DNA of 64,000 bases from Hypomyces perniciosus (lineage: Eukaryota > Ascomycota > Sordariomycetes > Hypocreales > Hypocreaceae): the NCBI GenBank assembly GCA_008477525.1, contig SPDT01000005.1, positions 4,340,001 to 4,404,000 of the forward strand, read 5' to 3'. Both the position numbers and the translations under genes were made by a program. The notes beneath the pieces are model-generated. The model did not search any database and had not been told where the DNA came from. It saw only the letters and a program-made list of their open reading frames with translations. This document shows positions 1 to 13,190 of the stretch, in pieces (the stretch's first letter is position 1; each line of letters begins with the position of its first letter).

Positions 1-3000
1 ATTAAAATACCCTCCCTTTAAGATTATTATACCTTTGCCAGTAAAACGCTATAAAAGTGCTAGCAATTTAACTTAATAGGTATTTAATATAAATATAATT
101 ATTAACTACTGCTAGTTTACTATAAATACTTTATGTTATATTATTATTATTTTAACCTTTTAATTAAATAAATATAAAGTTAAGAAAAAAACTATTTTAA
201 TACTGTAATAATATATATAAATTTTATATACTTAAAAAATAAAACTTTTTATATTAATTTATATTATATTAACTACTTTTACAAAATATTCTTATTATTT
301 TTTAAATAATAAATTATATAATCTAATTACTTATTCATTTATTACTATTATTAAAGTATTAGTGTGATATTTTTAAATGTTCTTTATTAATAAAGTAAAT
401 ATTTTAATATTGCTTTTATATTATATAATAGTAGTTAATAAATAATAAATCGATATTAGTATTATTATAAGTTTAATGCAAAAAAAACCTTATATTAATA
501 TAATAAAAGTTAAATTTAATTAAAAAGTAAAAAGAAAAAGAGTCTGCAGTAAATAAATAGTATTACCGCTAAAACTTAAAGCGCTTAAACCTTTAAGTTA
601 CTTTTAATTAAATAAACTCTTTTACTATTATTATTACTATTATATATACTCTTACTCTAGTATATATTTCTTTTATTTATAATCGGCAGTTTTAAATGAA
701 TTATTATATAATATATTAATATATTAAAATCTTTATATTATTTTAAGTATATTCTATTATTATAAAAGATTACAATAAAATACTATGTAAAGATAAAGAG
801 AATTAGCTGTTATTTAATAGTAGTATTACTGTTTATTTATTATAAAATATATATTATTATAAGTTTATTTTTTATTTTTACTTAATTAATTAAAACTATA
901 TAGTATTTTACTCCCTTTAATTTTATAATATTAAATAATAGTAATTAATTATTTACTAATAAAATACTATTTATACTTTTAAATTAATTTAATATTAATA
1001 AAGTTCCTTTGCTTTTATTATATATTATTAATTTTTAAGTAATTTGTCTATTTAATTAAATATACATATTATATCTTTTTATATTTATAATTAATAATTT
1101 TGTTAACTTTAAATATTCTTTAACGCTAAAAAAATAATCTATTAATTTAAAAGGTTTTCTTTAATAGCTATAATATAGCTTAAGATTTATAATATTAAAA
1201 ATATTATAAATTTCAATAGAAAATAGAAGATAAATTTAATATACTAATCTATTTATTTTAATTTAGCGTTTAATCTAGTAAAGGCTAATATACTTTTTAA
1301 TAAATCTTTTATTAAATTGCTAAAGTTTTAAGTATTTTATATAAAGTAATACCTAATTACTAATAGTAAATTTCTTTTTAAATTAATAAATATTATACTA
1401 CTTTTTATATTTCTTTTAGTTTTATTATAGAGTTTATTTGGCTATTTTACAGGTAACTTAAAGCTTTTTTACTTTTATAATAGTATTAATATAATATTTA
1501 TAATAGGTTAATTTATTATAATTTAAAGTATTAGGCTTATAGTTAAATAGTAAAAAAGCTAATAAATAATTAATTGCAGAATATTTAATATTATTATATA
1601 TAAATTAAATGAAAGATAATTTTTATAGCCAATTATCTTATTATTTACTATATAAAGAATATAAATAATACTTTAAAGCTTAATTTTACTGGTTAATTTA
1701 ACTATTAGTCTATAAGTAAAAGATAATATTAAATTATTATTTATAAGTAAATAGGTAATAAAAACTTTACTAAGATCTAAATTGAAATAATCGATTTTTA
1801 TTAAAGATAATTCCTTGCAGTATTTTAAAAATTAAATAAATATATTTTATAAAACGTTAATAACTCTACTATTAATAATATATACTATTATAGGTATATA
1901 TAAAGTATATTTTATATATTAATTAATGATAACAAAAATTATATTTTATAGGTATTTACGTTCATAGTTTAAGATTTCTAGTAAATTTATAATAAAATCT
2001 ATAGAAATTTCTCTAAGATGTTTTTCTAGTATTAGTAATAAAGTAAATTGATAATAAAATTAATAGGTTTTTACTTTTATTGTTTTGTAAATATAATATA
2101 TAAATATATAGCGTTTAATATTTTATTTTATATTTTATTAATAATAAGTTAATATAATATATTTTAAAGTATAATTAACTTTTAAGTATTTAGTAGGGAA
2201 ATTATTATAAAGTAATATTAAAATCTTAATATAAAAACCTATTAGTATATAGACTTTACCTTAATAGTAAATTAACTAATTATTACTAATAACCTAATTA
2301 TTACTATAAAATATATTAACTACTCTTTAGCTTTAAACTTTCTGCTAAATAAAGTAATCTTTTTATTAAGTTTATGAAATAGTTAAATATAAAGACTTTT
2401 ATAGTTTTAGTAGTAAACTTATAATAGTCTGCTATATAATTTATAAACTAGTAGTTATAATTCTAGCTATTATACTTTATAGGTAAATTATCTGTTAAAT
2501 AGTATTTAATTTTTATCTTTTACTTTAAAGTAATATTACAGTAATACTTATATTTAGAGGCGATTTTATATATTTTTAATTACAATAGTATACTGCTATA
2601 GATCCTTTTAATATATATAGGCTATTAGCTTTTATACTATAAAAATACTATAAAATTATTAATATATAGCTTTACTGTAACTGTTTAATTTTAAGAGGAC
2701 TATAAAAATTAAAGCATTAAAATAAAACATTAATAAGGTTAAACTTCCCTAGCCTATATTTAATATAAAAATTAAATAAAGCTAGTTTATTAAAAGCCTT
2801 TACCTGCTAATATAAAAGGTTTTATTTATCTATAAAATAATAATAGTTAAAATAGTTTATTATAACCTAAATTTCTAGACTTATATAAGCTAAATTATAT
2901 CTTTATATTTAAAAAGCCTTTATAATAATAAAAAGTTTAATATTAAGGGTATAAGAATGTAATTTAAAACTATTTAGCTTTTTCAATATATATACTATAA

Positions 3001-3479
3001 AGTATTAAATATTTTATTAATCTTAAGCTAATATTACTTTAATTATATAGTTTAATATATTTATTTTTATATAAATTAATGCTTTTAAGTTATAATATAT
3101 TAAAATAGGTTTCTTTAAGAATTTTCCTTTAAACTATTAAAAAGCTTTAAAAGCGCTAAGTTTTAACTATAAAGAACCTTTTTACTTCCTATAAGTAAAA
3201 TCTATTATAAATATTATAATTTTACTGTAATTTTTAATAAAATAATAGTAAAATACTGTAAATCTTAAAAATATAAAGATAGTATAAATACTTTTAAGTA
3301 TTAGCTATTTAATAAGAGCTTAAATATATAACTGTTTTATTAAAATTTTATTAAATATAATAATATATGTAAAAAAAGCTATTAAAGTAATATAAAAAAT
3401 ATATTGATTAATATTAATATACAGCTTTATATTTTATAGCTTTTTTAACATTTAATAAATATACTATATATACTTTTTA

Positions 3480-3620
3480 AGAGTAAAGCTATAGATTAAT
3501 ATATTATGAAAATATATAACATAAATAAAATTAATTATAATTCTAGTATATTATTAATATATTATTAAAAGGTTAAATGGGAATTTATAAAGCTAAATAG
3601 TATAATATTATATTTAAAGT
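3480..3620 (-). pseudogene. reverse transcriptase remnant of Gypsy copy A
   Basis: On the minus strand from 3617 downward the reading FKYNIILFSFINSHLTF is interrupted by stops and followed by YINNIL. This matches the Gypsy RT segment that normally has a Pro-Phe-Gly core and a Tyr-Ile-Asn/Asp stretch. About 100 nt further on comes YFHNILIYS (YFHN at 3503-3514), in the place of the catalytic YxDD box. The changes are mostly those RIP would make (Pro to Leu, Gln to stop, Asp to Asn); the His is not explained by a single transition from Asp. This is the direct evidence for the class and strand of the outer element. Confidence 0.65.
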
Positions 3621-5858
3621 ATGTATATTAGCAGTCAAATATTGTTTTTTATTTATCTTTTTTATAAATAAATATGTAATAATATATATCTTTAAATTAA
3701 ATTTAGTGAAAATCTTACTATATAAAAGTTTATTAAAAATTTTAAACATGAATAATAAAAAAGTATAGTTTTTATAAATTATTTTATTTAAACTATAGAA
3801 ATTAATATATATTTGCAGTTTACTGCTTTTCTTTAATATAAAGATTATAGGGGCATTTATAATATTAATAGACTGCTGAATTTATATATTTTATAATACC
3901 GTTTTTTAAATATTTGCAGAGAGCTTTTAGCTTTGTAAGTGCTAGGTTATAAATAAGACTTTATAGAGATATTTTTTAATTTTTTAATTTAATAGTATAC
4001 AATTAATTTATTAATATATTAACAGCTTTTTTTATAGAAAAGATATTAGTAAAAGTATAATATATAAGAAGTAATTTTAAATATAAAGCTCATTTATAGT
4101 TTTTTAAAGAAATAGCTGTATTTAAGTTAGAAAATAATAGATTTTTTAAAGCTTTTAACTTAACTTTTAGCTTTTTTTTAATTATTAATATAAAACCGAT
4201 TTAACCTTCTTTAATAGTTTATTATAGCTGTTTTTTAAAGGCTATTAAAATAATAGAATCTTTAATTAAAGGATAATTTTATTAATTATACTTCTATAAA
4301 AAGGTAAAATTAGCTTTTTAAAATTAAAGTCTTTTTAAAATAAAGTCTGTTAAGCTATTAGTGATAATATAATAAAGCAGCTACTTTTTCTTTACTTTTT
4401 AATTATTAACTATCTTTATAAGTATATCTATATAGCTATAGGTTATAGTAGAAATACCTAGGAAAATAATAGTAAATTTAAAAGCTAGTAATAGACTTTT
4501 TAATTAATTTCTTTATTATAAAGAGATAATATAAATATTACTGCTAGGATTAAATAAAGTATTTATATACTCTTAATAGCTATTTAACTATACTTTTTTT
4601 AATTATTTTATAGGTAGATTTATATAGTAATTATATTTTTAAGCTTAATAAACTATAAGTTTAATATTTCTGCTAGTAAAGTATAATTAAATAAAGTTAT
4701 TATATTTTTTAGTAATATAGTATTTATTATTATATTTTATATAATTAAAAGTTTAATGAAAGGTTTTATAGTAAAGACTACTATATTTTTAATAAATTAC
4801 TAAATTTAGTAGGTCTTTTAATTCCTTTAAACCTTTAAATGCTTTAATTATAGTATTTTTTAAAGTATTAGTGGCGTAATTTTAATATAATCCCTATCAA
4901 TTAATAAATTTAATCTTTTTATATTTCTTTAAAATGAAAATTCCTATTAAAAGCTATTTAGATTACTAGTATAGGTATATATAAAAGTCTTAGTAATTAT
5001 ATTAATATAGATTAACTTTTATTAAGTTATAGGGATTTTACAATAAAGTATTTATTTATTTATTATAAAGGAAAAACACTATAAAATTATATAAATCTTA
5101 AGCTATAAAGGGGTTATTTTAAAGAATTTACTTTTAATAATCTTAAATTAAAAAAGAAATAATTAAAAGCTTTATTTAATAGTTTAATATAAATCAAAGA
5201 TTTATGAAATTATTTTATAGTATTTAATTAAGCTATTACAATTATTATTTTTAAACTATTAATAAAATTTATTTTAAATAATTAATCTAGTAAATCTATT
5301 TTTTTTTAAAATAATTAATTTATTACTATTAAATATCTCCTTTTAAATAAAAAGCAGTATAAAGAATTTAATAAACTGCTTAAAAAAAGGTATTAAAGGA
5401 TAATTTAAATTACCCTTTAATTATAGTAAAAAAAGTTTATAGTTTTATTTAAAGTTTTCTTTTATAATAAAAAGCTTAAATTTATACTTTACTTTAATTG
5501 CCTTTATAAAGTTATTTTAAATTAATAGTATATAATAAATTAATTATAGGCAATAAACCTTTAATCTTTAAAAGTTTAAAAATAAGGTTTTCCCTTTAAA
5601 AAAAGTATTTAAATATTTCTTCTTTAAGTATATTTACTATTTATCTTTTATTTATTAAATATAAGTATTAAGTTTTTCTTTTATAAATAAAGTATTATTT
5701 AAAAGGCTTAATTAATAATTTAAAAAACTAGCTTTATTTAAAAGTTTTTATATTTAAAATATAGCCGTTTTTTAAAAATAAGCTAATTATTTATTATTAA
5801 AGGTATTTTTAACTTTAATAGTTTTTTTACTTTTATTAAAAATAAAGAGAGATTAATA

Positions 5859-6120
5859 TATTAAAGACCTTTTTTAAAGTAAATAAATTAGGCGAAAGGC
5901 TGCGATTTTCAAGAAAAATAAAGGAGGTTAAAGAGTAATTATTTAAAGGAGAAGTAAATGCTAATAAGCAGGTAATAAGTTAGAAATTAATAATTAAGTA
6001 TAGTAGTAGTAGTTTACTGGTCTTTAAAGTTCTATATCTTTGGGGACTATAGTTGCTTTTATTTATATATTCTGGCCTATGTGATATTACGAGAGCCCCA
6101 GAGCTTCCAGTGTCCTGACA
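5859..6120 (-). repeat. LTR of Gypsy copy A (5' LTR of the minus-strand element)
   Basis: A 262-bp stretch that aligns with 16789-17050 and 29805-30064. The right end is ...TCCTGACA. The left end TATTAAAG corresponds to TGTCAGAG in the best preserved copy, giving an inverted TGTCAG/CTGACA terminus. Shared internal landmarks are the GGCTGCGA and GAGGTTAAAGAG words, a run of AGTAGTAGT and TTCTATATCTTT. Confidence 0.85.
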
Positions 6121-6606
6121 AATAAAGACTTAAAGCCTTAGCTTCTTTACTAGAAATTAAACTCTTATACTTTATCCTTTATAGGCTTTTAGCAAAAAGA
6201 TTAAAATATAGGGACTTCTAGGAATACTATAAACACTTTAAATATAATAAAGAGTTTATCTACAAATACAATAAATTAAAGAGATAAAGCTATTTCGCGG
6301 AATATAAAATAGTTAAGCCTTTCCTTTTAAATACCCCTTTAAAAAAGACCCCCCTTTTTTACCTACTTAAACTTATAAAATGTAAAGCGTTCTAAAAATT
6401 AATAGAGGAAGCAGACCTTTATAATCCTCTTTTAGCAGAAATAAATTAATATTACTTAAATTAACCCTTTTTCCTTTATAAATTAAAGCTCAGTAAATGG
6501 TAGTGTAAGCTGCCAGCTCTTAATATCCTATTGCCTATAAAGGATTTATATAACTAGTTTACTTAGTGGACGTAAATAATAAAATAAACAAACAAACAAA
6601 TAAACA
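6121..6606 (+). mobile_element. LINE-like retroelement 3' end with TAAACA/CAAA tail
   Basis: Moderately AT-rich sequence directly after the LTR of copy A, ending in an A-rich tail with CAAA/TAAA units (6574-6606). The reading around 6229-6290 retains a pattern like a degenerate zinc finger in which Cys has become Tyr, a RIP-type change. The last ~100 bp recur in reverse complement at 16704-16788. A simple A-rich tail with no terminal repeat suggests a non-LTR (Tad-like) element; no reverse transcriptase can be read in this short fragment, so the class is an inference. Confidence 0.5.
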
Positions 6607-9600
6607 GCCATCGTGGAGGCCCTACCTTCATGCCCCCTTTATGCAACTCTGACATACTAGCTACGTGTTTACAGACCCCTTCACCCTCCTCAATAACAAA
6701 CAAAGTCTAGTCCTCTAACAATTATAGCCCAAGTAGGACTTTATTTATTAATAAGGCTTTTATTAAATATCTCAAAGCATAACTTTCCTATAAAAATAAT
6801 AATAAAGGTGCCGTTTCCTATAAAACAGTTAAGATTCATACTCAAACTTATAGATCTTGGCTTATATTAATGCTCTTAACTTGATGCCTCAGTTAGGGTT
6901 TCCAGCTCATGGAGAATTTGAATAATATTCGATAATTTAGTGTACGCTGACTTTGTCAAGTGGAAAATTATACACACAACACGACTCAATCAAGCCGACA
7001 GGGTGCTGTGAGAAGAAGACGCGCAAGAGCACGGCTGATAGTTTGTTGGGAGTAACTTACATGCCCAAAACACATGCATCTCTTTTTTTTAGCTATAAAA
7101 GATAAGCAAGTAGTCTTAGTTTAATACACATCAACCTTCTTCCCTTTTAACTCCTTAACCCTAACTTATCAGTTACAGGCTCTGGAAAGCTATGGAGCTA
7201 GAGATTGTTCAATCTGGCTGTCGGCATCGTGATCAAATCATCCGCAGTTTCGTGGTTCTATTAGCCGTGCTACGGCACGCCCTACCTATAAGTTCGCTTG
7301 GGTGTGGTTTGTGTGTGTGTGCGTGTGTGTGCATCTCCCTCTCGACAAATAGAACTAGGAAGCTGGATAGAGGAAGAAAACAACACAATGGTACTATTTG
7401 ATTATAATGCCAAACATACAATTGTGTCTTATGCGAGCAAATTTTCACTCGCGCGGCTATATTACGTTATTGGGTCCTGGTCTGATTAGAGGAGAGGAAG
7501 TAAGCTGGTGTATATAATCTTAAGGTGATAACATCTTATATAGTACCTACTCAAACTGATGGTTAGCAGATTAGGTACTAAGCCTTTGACTGGGACGGGC
7601 ATGTCAGATCAACCCGACAAATTACCAAGGTAATTCTTTTCCCTCACTGATGAAGGCTGGGGCTACTAGGGCCCAATTATCCAACTATTTAAATTCCTCC
7701 CAGCTTGGGGTGCGGACGATGTCTTTCATCTTGGCCCTATCCCTTGAGTTGAATTTTATATTCAGCGTGTAAGTCAACTTAAACATTCCGCTAGTCGAGG
7801 AGGGTTAATTGCCACAGTCGTGACAATGCTACTGAAGCTAATGGATTCGTGTATATATTTTGTTTTCTAGCTACTGTAGTTGAGTTCCGGGTATATTCCT
7901 CATCCATTATGTCCAAGTTGTATATATATCCGGGTCTTTTACCGATAGCCCAAAATAAAATTGATGAGGATATCTGAGTGTTAGACCCTACTACACCATT
8001 CATGAAGGGGTTGTTTTAAGAGCCCGAAATGTTTCCACTACTCATGTGAAGGGTTATTTGTTCTCGATATCCACATCTCAAAGATTGAACCTTTCGGGAT
8101 TACTACTGCAGACCCGCCGCACCAGGAATTAATACGGTGAAAACGAGAGCTTAGATGCCGTCGGAATGTATCCCATTTGAGGCAAGCCCCTTTACATGTT
8201 TTCAACTGCCGAAATAGGCAACCTGTCTCCCACCCTAATTTCATCTAATCTCCAGAGTGGGCAAGCTCGTAATATCCGGCCGGCTTGTGAACAGAGTGCC
8301 GAGACTAGCGAAACAGGTAGTCCAATGTATAGCAATGCAATTTCCACACATCCACATCATTACTCATCTCTGTATTAGCAGTCTCTATACTGGTGTGGAG
8401 TATTCCGTAATAGGCTCACGACTCTTTAGAACAAGTCAGCACTAGGGCTTTCAAGAACAGCAGTGCCTCAATGGCGCTGTTGGACGTGATGATCACATGT
8501 TGTATACTGCGATGTAACATTTGCACGCTCCCAATGTGGTAACCAACCTACTCGGCAACGGTAGACCTGAGAACAACGATTTAGATCTCTAGACTTGGAA
8601 GTCATAAAACCCTTGGATTTTTGATCGGTGCCATCGTCACAGGTAGTATTTTGATGAATCGACAAGCCTCATAGGCATGAAGGTGGCAAGGGAATTCATT
8701 TCTACCTTGTTGAAGCAAACCGTTATACGAGTTTTTGGGTAGTTAATCATGTCATTTTGGATGCATGAGATAAGACCTTGAATTGAGTCGCATACTGTGT
8801 CCGCCTTTTCCAAAGGAGTTGAGAAGAGGTACTCATTATTAATATCTTCCCTATTAATTCTACAACACTTGTATGCATTATTCCCCCGCCAATATGTCAT
8901 GCTACAGCTGCGGCTCGAAATCTATGCATAGTATTAGGGTAGGGATTCATTTACTCCGTATAACGGCATCAACGGTCAGCGCTAACATTAGTACTCGGTG
9001 CTATTAGAAGTAGCACATAGCGAGGCTATACCGAGAGTAATGGTGGCAATCTACGGAGTGTATGTCTATATTTAGAGAGACCCTTGATGACCCCCAAACG
9101 ATCAGGCTCCACAAGTTCTCTCCTTTAATATGCATTTACGCAATCCAGTTAGAAAGGCAAAAAGAAGAAGGATATGGCGCCAGAGAGAAGCAAGAAAATA
9201 AGCAAGCCGCTTTGGCTTCAGGCTGCCGAAAAGAGTAGGGTGGTGCAAGCGTCAGCGCTGAAGATAAGCAGAGTTCAATTGCTTATAACGTTGTCCTTCT
9301 TAAACCTGACTATTTATCGATGGAGCTCAGTAAGCAAAGTTGCAAGCTTGCCCATCCACTTGCATGGAGTTTGAAGGCTTTATTATACAACTTGGTTTCA
9401 TTAAGATCGCTATTATTTACGTCACTCGCGGTACATTTTCAGTTTATATACAGGAGCCTATTCATATTCTTCCTCGTCCTTATTAGGGGCCTTTTCTCCC
9501 AGGCTGTGTGTCCAGCGCCTTATTTTGGAAAATTTCATCGTTCTACTACGATTCGGAATCATCTAGACAGAATTAGTATTGGTGATATCCCTGCGCGTTA

Positions 9601-10853
9601 TATTCTCGTTTGTATATGGTCGAACTTTCGATATCCCCTGGACGAAGACGAATCGCAACCACACGAGTAATATCATCGGTGGCCAAGCATAAAGCGGGTC
9701 CCAGAGCGTGGCAACAGATCAGCCGAGGGCTGCGGGTTCGGCCTTAAAGTAGTATGAGTATCTGCACTCCGTAATGTGTAAGTCTTTTCTGCATATAATT
9801 TACCTCTTGATCTGTGTAAATAGTAAGCAACATAGACAGTTGGTGCATTTATTGTTTTCTTGCAGACGACGGACATCAAATCTGCAAACCTATCGCATCC
9901 AACTCTTCAATTAGACTTATAATTACGATACTGCTATGCGCAGCTATGAAATAACTCATTTGTGGGGTGGTTTGGGCGGTACACCTGTTGGCGTTACTGT
10001 CAGTCTGCCACCGATTGTTGTACTCGTACATGAGCCAAACATAATAAGCGTGGAAGACGGGAACACTAAAGATAGTGGGCAACTTGAAGCATGAACTGTT
10101 AATATTTCGTTCCTCGACAAGATCAAGGGTCGGCAATTTGTATCCGGGTTTTGTAAAAAGCCATGTGTTTTCCAACAGGTTGCCGGGCCCAAGCAGTGAG
10201 TGTGTCTAGAATACGCTCCTTTAGACGCCTAGTCCCGGTTAACCCAATCCTTGCTTATTATTGAGAGCATCGGGTCCCAAAGCTCATCATCCACTCTGGC
10301 TCAACTGCCGGATCTAGGAACAGTACTAGTGCTGACTGGCACTTCGCCATGTCTCAGATATGACAGTGGTCTCAAATTAGAGGATACCACCCGTACGAAT
10401 GGTCTTCCTGTATGTCGCACATGCGGTGCTCTCCATTTCAGTACTTTGTTCTAGATATGCTACTTCTGCTGGCTTTTTGATACATTAAAGATGGTTTATT
10501 ATGAATATAGGAACCTGCTCCATATTTCTTGGTTGCCAAAATTCTTTTGCGACCAGAGCAATCAGCACCACTACGGCACTGCCCCCAAAATCCTGCATAA
10601 TGTCATGAGTGGTTAACCCGAGCGAAGCTCCGGGCCGGATCCCAGCTCTAGGGCTTTAATGTTTAGTTCTATACCTCCTACTCCACAAGTTGGCACCCTG
10701 ATGAACTACTCTTTCCCAAATCAGTGCCTGCCCCACTAGCTCTGGAAAGGCGGCATAAGGCACAACCCAACCATTAGTAGTGTTGAGTACCGAGGTTCAA
10801 AGCCAGGGACCGCAAAGGAGAAGACACATAAGAGACCAGTTGCGGCAGCAATA
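6607..10853. other. Gene-poor stretch, no recognised gene
   Basis: About 4.2 kb of normal base composition. I see only short open frames, none with a recognisable domain or convincing exon chain. The most protein-like are on the minus strand: 8637-8900 (87 codons, contains ADTVCDSIQGLISCIQND) and 9876-10175 (99 codons). They could be relics of a decayed gene, but I do not recognise a family. A GT-rich microsatellite lies at about 7309-7332. TACTCCGTA-type words occur near 8952 and 9765. Confidence 0.5.
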
Positions 10854-11969
10854 ATGGGTGCAACTATCTACCATTTGAAGAGGTGCAAACCCTTTCACAT
10901 CAGATTTACTTTCAGCAAAGTCATGGAGTCAGTTTCGAGAGACACTAGACATGAAGGATGTCGTCAGCTGAACGAATCACATCTAAGTGAGTCCGGCATC
11001 TCGGACGAAATGAACCAATTTTCGACTCACTTTAATGATCACTCGGTCGAACAGGCTCTGGAAACGTGGATTGCCTACCACGGCAATACTTTGCTGTATG
11101 TCGACTCGAGCTTGCCCTTTTCCAACCAAGCAGAAGAGCAATCTTTGATTTCATGGCCGGCTTCCAAGCCCCTTGATATCGCACCTCATTTTAGCTCGAT
11201 CACTTCTGCGGACAACAACTGGATTGCAACCGATATATTCGAGTCTAGCCACGAAGATCTGAGCAGCAAATCAAGTGTATTGTCCAACACTAAACCATTG
11301 GAGGCAGCGCCTCATTCTGATACCAACGACTCGGTCTCAAGAAACATATTCAAGCTCCGCTACGCAGATTCGAACAAAGATTACAGTTTCTGGTCTGCCA
11401 TAAGCCTCCAAGATCTGGAAACTCGAGCTAGTCCCATCATATCAGCAAATACGGGTTGGGACCGCGAAGATTCGAGAATCGATTTAAGCTCATGGTCTAC
11501 AACAGAGCTCCCGGAGACATCACATCATTCCGGCACCAATGGCTGGATTCCATCCGACATCTTCCAATTGGGTTACCAGGACTCTAACGGCGACTGGCGA
11601 TGCAAATACAGCTCTTGCAGGGCGAACATTGTCTTTCAAAGAGCTTGCGACTTGCGCAAGCATTACCAATGTCATTTAAAACGCTATTTCTGCCCTCGGG
11701 AAGATTGCCCCTGGTCTAGAATCGGATTTTCATCTGCCAAAGACTCTCGACGACATTTGCAGACGCATGAACCAACTTTAAAATGCTCCTTCCAAGGGTG
11801 CTCGCGTAAATTCAGCAGAAAAGACAATATGGTGAGAAGTCCAGCAGCCAAGAAAAAGGAAATACTAGATGATCCTAACTATCATTGGGTAGAACAGGCA
11901 TTACAATTCCGTACACATTCGTTTACAGAACAATATGTTTCCTCGGAGGTGCCGGAGAACAGTCCCTGA
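10854..11969 (+). CDS. C2H2 zinc-finger protein, putative transcription factor
   Basis: The open frame has 371 codons. A second in-frame ATG at 10923 may be the true start, since the residues before it look unconserved. The first two thirds are Ser/Asn/Thr-rich and probably disordered. The C-terminal part holds three C2H2-type fingers: a first with CKYSSC followed by HYQCH, a second with CPREDC followed by HLQTH, and a third starting CSFQGCSRKFSRKDNM. A likely 66-nt intron (GTGAGA at 11830, CTAAC branch, CAG) falls right after the third finger's Asn-Met. It is in frame without stops, so splicing changes only the tail. After splicing the third finger has one clear His (FRTH), so it may be incomplete. 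It probably binds DNA in the nucleus; targets are unknown. Fairly sure of the class, unsure of the 3' end. Confidence 0.75.
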   Translation: MGATIYHLKRCKPFHIRFTFSKVMESVSRDTRHEGCRQLNESHLSESGISDEMNQFSTHFNDHSVEQALETWIAYHGNTLLYVDSSLPFSNQAEEQSLISWPASKPLDIAPHFSSITSADNNWIATDIFESSHEDLSSKSSVLSNTKPLEAAPHSDTNDSVSRNIFKLRYADSNKDYSFWSAISLQDLETRASPIISANTGWDREDSRIDLSSWSTTELPETSHHSGTNGWIPSDIFQLGYQDSNGDWRCKYSSCRANIVFQRACDLRKHYQCHLKRYFCPREDCPWSRIGFSSAKDSRRHLQTHEPTLKCSFQGCSRKFSRKDNMVRSPAAKKKEILDDPNYHWVEQALQFRTHSFTEQYVSSEVPENSP

Positions 11970-13190
11970 AAACTGCCTTTCCACACTGGGTGGGGGACAA
12001 TACTCATAGGGCCGCTCAGGCGGACCAATCAATTATGTATGTACAGCTCGCCGAAGGCGTTGCTCACAGAGAGGCAGTTAGGCAAGAAATAGCACTCTCC
12101 TAATTTCACAGATATCTTCGTGCCCTGTGGAACTATCCACATGCTAATTGGGAAAGTCTTCGCCTAAATGTTGTGACGCTGGTTTGACCACCTGAAGAGT
12201 TGGCTCTGAGTCGTGTCTCTGGCCTGTTTCCTGGCCGCCGCAGCCTAGGAAACCACTCTCAGCAATGTAGCTCAGTTGAGTTGATTCCATCTCGATAGCA
12301 TCACCATCTCGGACCTTCGTGCCGAGCTTCATCGGAGACTCCGTCGCTTCGGCATGGAAAGGGAGCTACTGCACGCCACCGCCTCGCTATCGGAGAAAGG
12401 GCAGATGAGCTCGCAAAGGAACTGGGCTTTGAGACCGTATGTATCGAACAAATATTCCACAGCAAACCAAAAAAAAAATAGGCAAAAATTCTGAAGAAAG
12501 TAGATAATACACACATGATCCAAACCGACCGATGAGCGTGGCAGCACCATCGGCGCGTTAGCCTCGGATATCCATCCACAGCGGCTGACTCAACGGGTGG
12601 GATGACGTCAACTACTATTAAAATGACTGAGTGATGCCACAATTAGTATTCGCGGTAAAAAAAAAATTATAAAAAAAAGAGAGAGATAGAGAGAGAGAAG
12701 TGTTGATGTACTGTACTTTGTAGAGATGTTGTCCTAGCAGTGGTGGAGAAGCACCTGGCTGACATTGGACGATGCTGTTCGCTCATCTGTGTACGGCGTA
12801 TCTACTTCGTACAAGTTGGCCAATCTTTGGCCGATTAACATAAGTCAGAAAAAGCCCAAAACCGCCGCCTGCCTGCCATATTGATTTTTTCGCCGATATG
12901 ATGTGAGCGATACATGACGTAGCCCCAAGCATTCAAAATCTTCATGTTCTGCGGCGCGACTTGCCGGCATAATAGTCCTAACGTAGGCGGCGATGAAGGG
13001 CTTACCTCATTGGTTCTGGTTCACATCATCACTGCATCACTCACTCACTGAGAGTCCACCGGCATACTTCATAGACCGAAATGACATAGCAATGGTCGTA
13101 TTTATCAGGGGGGATTATATATCTCGTCCGCTGGGCCGGGTTTCAACTGTTATAGCTATCGACGTTCTCTCGGTTCACCAGTCACTCAAC
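11970..13190. other. Intergenic region upstream of the decarboxylase gene
   Basis: About 1.2 kb between the zinc-finger gene and the decarboxylase. It contains an A-run followed by a GA-rich purine tract at 12679-12700, which may be part of the decarboxylase promoter. Short open frames on the minus strand (12144-12642) look like chance. Confidence 0.4.

Larger units (their letters stand above)
1..6120 (-). mobile_element. RIP-degraded Ty3/Gypsy LTR retrotransposon, copy A (left end outside window)
   Basis: Extremely AT-rich block without open reading frames. It aligns by eye with 17.8-21.1 kb plus 28.43-30.06 kb (copy B), so both are copies of one element. Read on the minus strand, residues of reverse transcriptase can still be recognised around 3500-3617, and copy B has a polypurine tract on the minus strand next to its left LTR, so the element points leftward. 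The right end, its 5' LTR, is 5859-6120. By comparison with copy B roughly 1 kb of the left end lies outside the window. Differences between copies are dominated by C-to-T and G-to-A changes, as expected from RIP. The element is certainly dead. Confidence 0.85.

Noticed and set aside
1..6120. Centromere or telomere-adjacent AT-rich satellite
   Set aside because: The block is a dispersed LTR element copy with readable RT remnants and not a satellite; no telomere repeats are present.
6121..6606. Coding gene with a C2H2-like pattern after Gypsy copy A
   Set aside because: The pattern is broken by Cys-to-Tyr changes and a stop, the end has an A-rich tail, and the segment recurs at 16.7 kb, so it is a transposon remnant.
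9320..9670. 116-codon open frame on the plus strand with hydrophobic stretch
   Set aside because: Poor composition for a protein, no splice or domain support, in a gene-empty region.
12301..12642. 113-codon open frame on the minus strand
   Set aside because: No domain, overlapped by other frames of similar length, and runs over an A-rich tract.
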